Source: Gammaproteobacteria bacterium
GTDB taxonomy: Bacteria > Pseudomonadota > Gammaproteobacteria > PS1 > Pseudothioglobaceae
NCBI GenBank assembly: GCA_024280535.1
Contig: JAJRPY010000113.1
Span: 1-9,876 of the forward strand
Direction of reading: 5' to 3'
Length of the DNA stretch: 9,876 nt
Positions 6,041-9,876 of the stretch are shown in pieces (positions within the stretch are counted from its first letter, which is position 1; every line of letters starts with the position of its first letter). Position numbers and translations under genes: made by a program. Below the pieces are notes generated by a model. It saw only the letters and a program-made list of their open reading frames with translations, searched no databases and was not told the origin of the DNA.

Positions 6041-6676
6041 TTACGCCAATATTTGAACCATTTTTTGTGCGAATAAATCAAGTGAATTTTTATGACAAAC
6101 CACCACTTTACAAGCACCATAACGCCTAATGGTATTTGCATTATCCAATGTGTTTTGTTTAATTTGATTTAACACCACACAAGCAATTTCTAATTGATAT
6201 TGCTCAGCCACTTTAATCACCAACAAGGCCTGATTAACCGCACCCAACTCATCTTTAACCACCAACACCAAGGGCAACTTCAGAGCAGCAGCCAGATCAA
6301 TATTCAACGTGTTTAAGCCCATTGGAGAAAGCAACCCGCCCGCCCCCTCAACCACAACATAATCATCAGTTTGACAAGCATCCACCAATTCTGCCAAATC
6401 AAGCATACTGCCCGATGCCGCACTTGCACTCTCGCCACTACAACATTGGGTAAATCGATGGCGACAAATACTTATGCTATCATCTGCTGCATTACTTACC
6501 TGTTGTAATGCAATAGCGTCTTTAGCGATTAATTGCCCATTAACAAGACTACAATCACTCTCAACAGGCTTTCTAACACCCACCACTCTAGTCTTTGATA
6601 ATAATTGAATCAAACGTTCGGCAATAAACGTTTTACCAACATCTGTGCCACTGCCACTTATAAACAAACCTTTCAT
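6041..6676 (-). CDS. bioD: Dethiobiotin synthetase
   Basis: BioD closes the ureido ring of dethiobiotin from 7,8-diaminopelargonate, CO2 and ATP, the next-to-last step of biotin synthesis. The 211-residue protein has the P-loop GSGTDVGKT (8-16), the RKPVES segment (35-40) holding the catalytic lysine (Lys36), the metal-binding Asp53 in DAIALQ, and VEGAGGLLSP (109-118) for the second nucleotide/metal contact. The adenine-binding region is probably near VVLNQI. It is slightly shorter than E. coli BioD (225). The stretch 75-88 (RFTQCC then SGESASAAS) does not resemble the Pro-x-x-Pro-His segment of E. coli. No other bio gene is in the window, so it appears detached from a biotin operon. A weak GAG lies 5 bases before the ATG, and an extended -10-like TGTTAAAAT ends 8 bases before it. 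The gene is divergent from pyrD and convergent with sspB. Confidence 0.92.
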   Translation of the reverse strand: MKGLFISGSGTDVGKTFIAERLIQLLSKTRVVGVRKPVESDCSLVNGQLIAKDAIALQQVSNAADDSISICRHRFTQCCSGESASAASGSMLDLAELVDACQTDDYVVVEGAGGLLSPMGLNTLNIDLAAALKLPLVLVVKDELGAVNQALLVIKVAEQYQLEIACVVLNQIKQNTLDNANTIRRYGACKVVVCHKNSLDLFAQKMVQILA

Positions 6677-6684
6677 AGAGGCTC

Positions 6685-6708
6685 ATTTTAACAGTAAAAA
6701 TGTATAAT
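6685..6708. promoter_or_regulatory. Compact divergent promoters for bioD and pyrD
   Basis: In the 39 bases between the two start codons there is one good -10 box per strand. On the plus strand TATAAT (6703-6708, perfect) ends 7 bases before the pyrD ATG. On the minus strand TGTTAAAAT (6693-6685) is an extended -10, with TAAAAT matching 5 of 6, ending 8 bases before the bioD ATG. Both -35 positions are poor (GGCTCA for pyrD, TCGGTA for bioD), and each would overlap the other gene's promoter. Both transcripts would start at or next to the ATG. Confidence 0.5.
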
Positions 6709-6715
6709 ACCGACT

Positions 6716-7684
6716 ATGCATAATAACTTAAAAACTCAATTTTGCGGCTTAGACTTAGATTCGCCAATCGTTTTGCTGTCTGGCTGTGTCGGCTTTGGCG
6801 AGGAATACACTCGAATTGAGGGCTTTTCCAATACTGATGTAGGCGCTATTTGCTTAAAAGGCACAACCTTAGAGCCCAGATTGGGCAACCAACCCAGTCG
6901 CGTTACCGAAACGCCACAAGGTATGATTAACGCCATCGGCCTACAAAATCCAGGTGCCGATAGCGTGATTAACGATATCCTGCCACATTTAGACAAACAA
7001 GAAACCCGCTTTATTATCAATATTTCAGGCGCTTGCGTAGAAGAATACGGCGAAATAGCCAAGCGTTTTGATGACACCGATATTGATGCCATTGAAATTA
7101 ACATCTCTTGTCCAAACGTTAAGGAGGGCGGTGTTGCATTCGGCAACGATCCAGAAATGTCTTATCGGGTCGTTGATATTTGCCGAAAAAATACCAGCAA
7201 ACCCCTAATCACAAAACTCTCTCCCAATCAAACAAACATTGCCCTAAGCGCGCAACGATGTATTGATGGTGGTACTGATGGCTTAGCAGTCATTAATACA
7301 TTAATGGGAATGTCCATCAATACCGCAACACGCACGCCCGTTATCGGCAATAATCAAGGTGGTTTATCTGGTCCTGCGATTAAGCCAGTAGCACTGTTAA
7401 AAGTGCATCAAGTCTATCAAGTCAGCAAGCACTACAATGTACCTATTATCGGTCAAGGTGGCATCCTCAATGCCAACGATGCACTTGAATTTATCATAGC
7501 TGGCGCTGCTACCGTTGGCATAGGCACGGCTTTGTTTTATGACCCGCTTGTTTGTCCAAAAATTAACCAAGGCATTAGCCAATATCTCATTGAACATCAA
7601 CTCAACAGTATTGATGAATTGGTTGGCACATTGCAACTTAATTCAGCCGTTTCACAATGCACTACCAACAATCAAAAAATATGA
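6716..7684 (+). CDS. pyrD: Dihydroorotate dehydrogenase, class 1B-like catalytic subunit
   Basis: This FMN enzyme of the class 1 dihydroorotate dehydrogenase family oxidises dihydroorotate to orotate in pyrimidine synthesis. The 322-residue TIM-barrel protein shows [10 protein letters not shown] (22-31), [13 protein letters not shown] (46-58), AIGLQNPG (73-80), and [16 protein letters not shown] (128-143) with the catalytic-base Cys132. KLSPN (167-171), NTLMGM (194-199), [10 protein letters not shown] (215-224) and the FMN-phosphate loop GQGG (246-249) follow. Cysteine as base and the CPNVKxGGxxFG form point to class 1B, which normally works with an iron-sulfur/FAD partner PyrK and uses NAD; pyrK is not in this window. 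The related dihydropyrimidine dehydrogenase subunit PreA is an alternative, less likely as there is no ferredoxin domain. The first residues fit the family start. No Shine-Dalgarno is visible, and TATAAT lies 7 bases upstream. Its TGA overlaps the leuS ATG. Confidence 0.88.
   Translation: MHNNLKTQFCGLDLDSPIVLLSGCVGFGEEYTRIEGFSNTDVGAICLKGTTLEPRLGNQPSRVTETPQGMINAIGLQNPGADSVINDILPHLDKQETRFIINISGACVEEYGEIAKRFDDTDIDAIEINISCPNVKEGGVAFGNDPEMSYRVVDICRKNTSKPLITKLSPNQTNIALSAQRCIDGGTDGLAVINTLMGMSINTATRTPVIGNNQGGLSGPAIKPVALLKVHQVYQVSKHYNVPIIGQGGILNANDALEFIIAGAATVGIGTALFYDPLVCPKINQGISQYLIEHQLNSIDELVGTLQLNSAVSQCTTNNQKI
7681..7684 (+). other. ATGA overlap joining pyrD stop and leuS start
   Basis: ATG of leuS (7681-7683) and TGA of pyrD (7682-7684) share bases. 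No Shine-Dalgarno sequence precedes the leuS ATG, so re-initiation by ribosomes finishing pyrD is the likely way leuS is translated. The two genes are therefore probably one transcript. Confidence 0.8.
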
Positions 7685-9876
7685 ACTCAGACTACAATGC
7701 ACTTGACATAGAGCGCCAAGCACAACAATACTGGAAAACCCACAAATCATTTGAAGTGGTTGAAGATCCCAGCAAAGAAAAATATTACTGCCTCAGTATG
7801 TTCCCGTATCCATCCGGCCGATTACACATGGGTCATGTGCGCAATTATTCGATCGGTGATGTCATTTCAAGATTTCAAAAAATGCAGGGTAAGAATGTCT
7901 TACAACCCATTGGTTGGGATGCGTTTGGATTGCCTGCGGAAAATGCTGCGTTAAAAAACAACGTTGCGCCCGCAAAATGGACTTATGAAAATATCAATTA
8001 TATGCGTGAACAATTATCTCAGCTGGGTTTTGGCTATGACTGGTCTCGCGAAATTGCCACTTGTCATGCAAAATACTACCAATGGGAACAGTGGTTATTT
8101 GTTAAATTATTTAAAAAGGGCTTGGTTTACAAAAAAAATGCAGTGGTCAATTGGGATCCAGTAGATCAAACCGTATTGGCCAATGAACAAGTAATTGATG
8201 GTCGCGGTTGGCGTTCTAATGCACTAATTGAGAAAAGAGAAATTCCTCAATGGTTTATGCGCATTACTGATTATGCAGATGAATTGCTGGATTCTTTAGA
8301 TGCTTTGGATGGCTGGCCCGATGCGGTTAAAACCATGCAAAAGAATTGGATTGGAAAATCTATCGGCCTTGAAATAAGCTTTACTCGAGACAACAGCGCC
8401 CCTCTAACCGTCTATACAACGCGCCCTGATACGCTAATGGGAGTTACCTATTTGGCAATTGCCAGCGAACACCCTCTGGCCATAGAAGCGGCTACTAATA
8501 ATACGGACATACAAGCCTTTATTAACGATTGTAAAACCATGCAAACGGCTGAAGCAGCCATGGAAACCATGGAAAAAAAGGGTATTAACTCAGGTTTAAC
8601 TTGCCTCCATCCGATTACCGGTCAGGCAGTGCAAATTTGGATTGCCAATTTTGTGCTAATGGGCTATGGCACGGGTGCGGTGATGAGTGTCCCTGCACAT
8701 GATCAGCGTGATTACGAATTTGCACAGAAATACGCCATTCCAATGCTTGAAGTAATTAAACCCATCAATGCCGAACATGACATCACCCAAGGTGCCTTTA
8801 CCCAAAAAGGCATTTTATGCAATTCTGGCGAGTTTGATGGGCTGAATTTTGACGATGCTTTTGACGCCATTGCACAAAAACTGCGTGCTGTTAATTTGGG
8901 CAACAAACAAACCAACTATCGTTTGCGCGACTGGGGTATTTCTAGACAGCGCTATTGGGGTTGTCCAATTCCAATTATTCATTGTAAAGCATGTGGCCCT
9001 GTAGGCGTTCCCGAGGCGGATTTACCCGTTATTCTGCCAGAAAATGTGAATTTTGATGGTATCGGCTCGCCAATTAAAAAAATGCCAGAATTTTATCAAA
9101 CCACTTGTCCGACCTGTGGCGCTGAAGCACGGCGTGAAACAGATACTTTCGATACTTTTTTTGAGTCTTCCTGGTATTTTGCAAGACATGCTTGTGTTGA
9201 TAATACCGAATCAATGCTTGATGAACGTGCGGATTACTGGCTTGAAGTTGATCAATATATTGGTGGCATTGAGCATGCCATTCTACATTTACTATATGCA
9301 CGATTTTTTAGTAAATTATTACGTGACGAAGGCCTAATCAAGCACGACGAGCCGTTTAAAAATCTACTTACCCAAGGTATGGTGCTAAAAGATGGCGCCA
9401 AAATGAGCAAATCCAAGGGCAATACCGTTGACCCTGCTGAGATGATTCAACAATATGGCGCGGATACTGTTCGCCTATTTATCTTATTTGCAGCACCGCC
9501 TACGCAAGATCTTGAATGGAGCGACTCTGGTTTAGAAGGTTCATACCGATTTATCAACAAGGTATATCGCCTAATAGCAAACTATTTAACAGACGCCAGC
9601 ACACACGATACCCCAAGTTTAGACACCACCATATTAAACAAAGAGCAGCAGCAAATACGCCAAAAAACTCATCAAGCCCTATCAAAAATCACCGATGATA
9701 TTAACCGTAGGCACGCCTTTAATACTGCCATTGCCACACTAATGGCACTAACCAATACCTTAGGTAAGTTCCAGCAAACGCAGGCTCAATCAATGGCTGT
9801 TCGCTTAGAATCCATTGATATTATCCTACGAGCATTAAGCCCAATCACACCGCATTTATGCCATTATTTATGGCAG
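7681..9876 (+). CDS. leuS: Leucyl-tRNA synthetase, N-terminal 732 residues (runs off right edge)
   Basis: LeuRS charges tRNA-Leu with leucine and hydrolyses mischarged products. The 732 codons here stay open to the edge; E. coli LeuRS has 860 residues, so most of the C-terminal tRNA-binding part is missing. The class I HIGH motif is HMGH (49-52) and the KMSKS motif is at 574-578. The CP1 editing domain looks active: TTRPDT (246-251) and the conserved aspartate in HDQRD (Asp344) are present. A zinc module has four cysteines, Cys435/Cys438 and Cys476/Cys479, as in LeuRS forms such as that of Thermus; E. coli lacks these. [13 protein letters not shown] runs directly into KMSKS, so the ~45-residue leucine-specific insertion found there in E. 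coli is absent. The start is the ATG overlapping the pyrD stop; the N-terminus ([15 protein letters not shown]) matches the family. Confidence 0.97.
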   Translation, partial: MNSDYNALDIERQAQQYWKTHKSFEVVEDPSKEKYYCLSMFPYPSGRLHMGHVRNYSIGDVISRFQKMQGKNVLQPIGWDAFGLPAENAALKNNVAPAKWTYENINYMREQLSQLGFGYDWSREIATCHAKYYQWEQWLFVKLFKKGLVYKKNAVVNWDPVDQTVLANEQVIDGRGWRSNALIEKREIPQWFMRITDYADELLDSLDALDGWPDAVKTMQKNWIGKSIGLEISFTRDNSAPLTVYTTRPDTLMGVTYLAIASEHPLAIEAATNNTDIQAFINDCKTMQTAEAAMETMEKKGINSGLTCLHPITGQAVQIWIANFVLMGYGTGAVMSVPAHDQRDYEFAQKYAIPMLEVIKPINAEHDITQGAFTQKGILCNSGEFDGLNFDDAFDAIAQKLRAVNLGNKQTNYRLRDWGISRQRYWGCPIPIIHCKACGPVGVPEADLPVILPENVNFDGIGSPIKKMPEFYQTTCPTCGAEARRETDTFDTFFESSWYFARHACVDNTESMLDERADYWLEVDQYIGGIEHAILHLLYARFFSKLLRDEGLIKHDEPFKNLLTQGMVLKDGAKMSKSKGNTVDPAEMIQQYGADTVRLFILFAAPPTQDLEWSDSGLEGSYRFINKVYRLIANYLTDASTHDTPSLDTTILNKEQQQIRQKTHQALSKITDDINRRHAFNTAIATLMALTNTLGKFQQTQAQSMAVRLESIDIILRALSPITPHLCHYLWQ

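Noticed and set aside
6736..7146. 136-codon open frame on the minus strand inside pyrD
   Set aside because: It is antisense to a strongly conserved enzyme, has no ribosome-binding site and no recognisable domain; it is a shadow frame.
1..9876. Mobile element, CRISPR array, toxin-antitoxin pair, defence system or tRNA
   Set aside because: No transposase, integrase, spaced repeats, paired small genes or cloverleaf sequence was visible; all genes are recognisable housekeeping families with even base composition.

Overview
This window looks like ordinary core chromosome of a low-GC gammaproteobacterium. The gene set and order (petABC followed by sspA and sspB, then bioD, a pyrD-type gene and leuS) and the AT-rich base composition suggest the SUP05/Thioglobus group of sulfur oxidisers and their bivalve symbionts (Ruthia/Vesicomyosocius type). 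That placement is an inference from protein recall and composition, not a search. I see no mobile element, CRISPR array, tRNA, rRNA or phage gene. No stretch longer than about 110 bases lacks a gene.

Layout. 1-1930: secA on the minus strand, cut by the left edge (643 N-terminal codons present). 2004-2309: a small divergent dciA-like (DUF721) gene. 2419-4957: petA, petB and petC, the three catalytic subunits of the cytochrome bc1 complex, closely spaced behind a TATAAT element that abuts a perfect 14-bp palindrome. 5045-6036: sspA and sspB, 5 bases apart. 6041-6676: bioD on the minus strand, ending 4 bases from sspB. 6716-7684: a class 1B-like dihydroorotate dehydrogenase gene, divergent from bioD across 39 bases. 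7681-9876: leuS, overlapping that gene by 4 bases and cut by the right edge (732 codons present).

How they work together. SecA drives protein export across the inner membrane; the cytochrome c1 made here has a Sec-type signal, whereas the Rieske protein has a Tat-like anchor. PetABC moves electrons from quinol to periplasmic cytochrome c and builds proton-motive force. SspA binds RNA polymerase and SspB delivers ssrA-tagged proteins to ClpXP. BioD, the PyrD-like enzyme and LeuRS are housekeeping enzymes for biotin, pyrimidines and leucyl-tRNA.

The points most worth a second look are regulatory or residue-level. A 10-bp sequence from the petA-upstream palindrome recurs just upstream of sspA. 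A 9-bp inverted repeat could hide the sspA ribosome-binding site. secA, bioD and pyrD each have a -10-like box only 7-8 bases before the ATG, suggesting leaderless or near-leaderless mRNAs. Cytochrome b has PLWY in place of PEWY, SspA has PFP in place of PHP, SspB has a very short tail, and LeuRS lacks the domain that precedes KMSKS in E. coli. I found no convincing undescribed multi-gene system.
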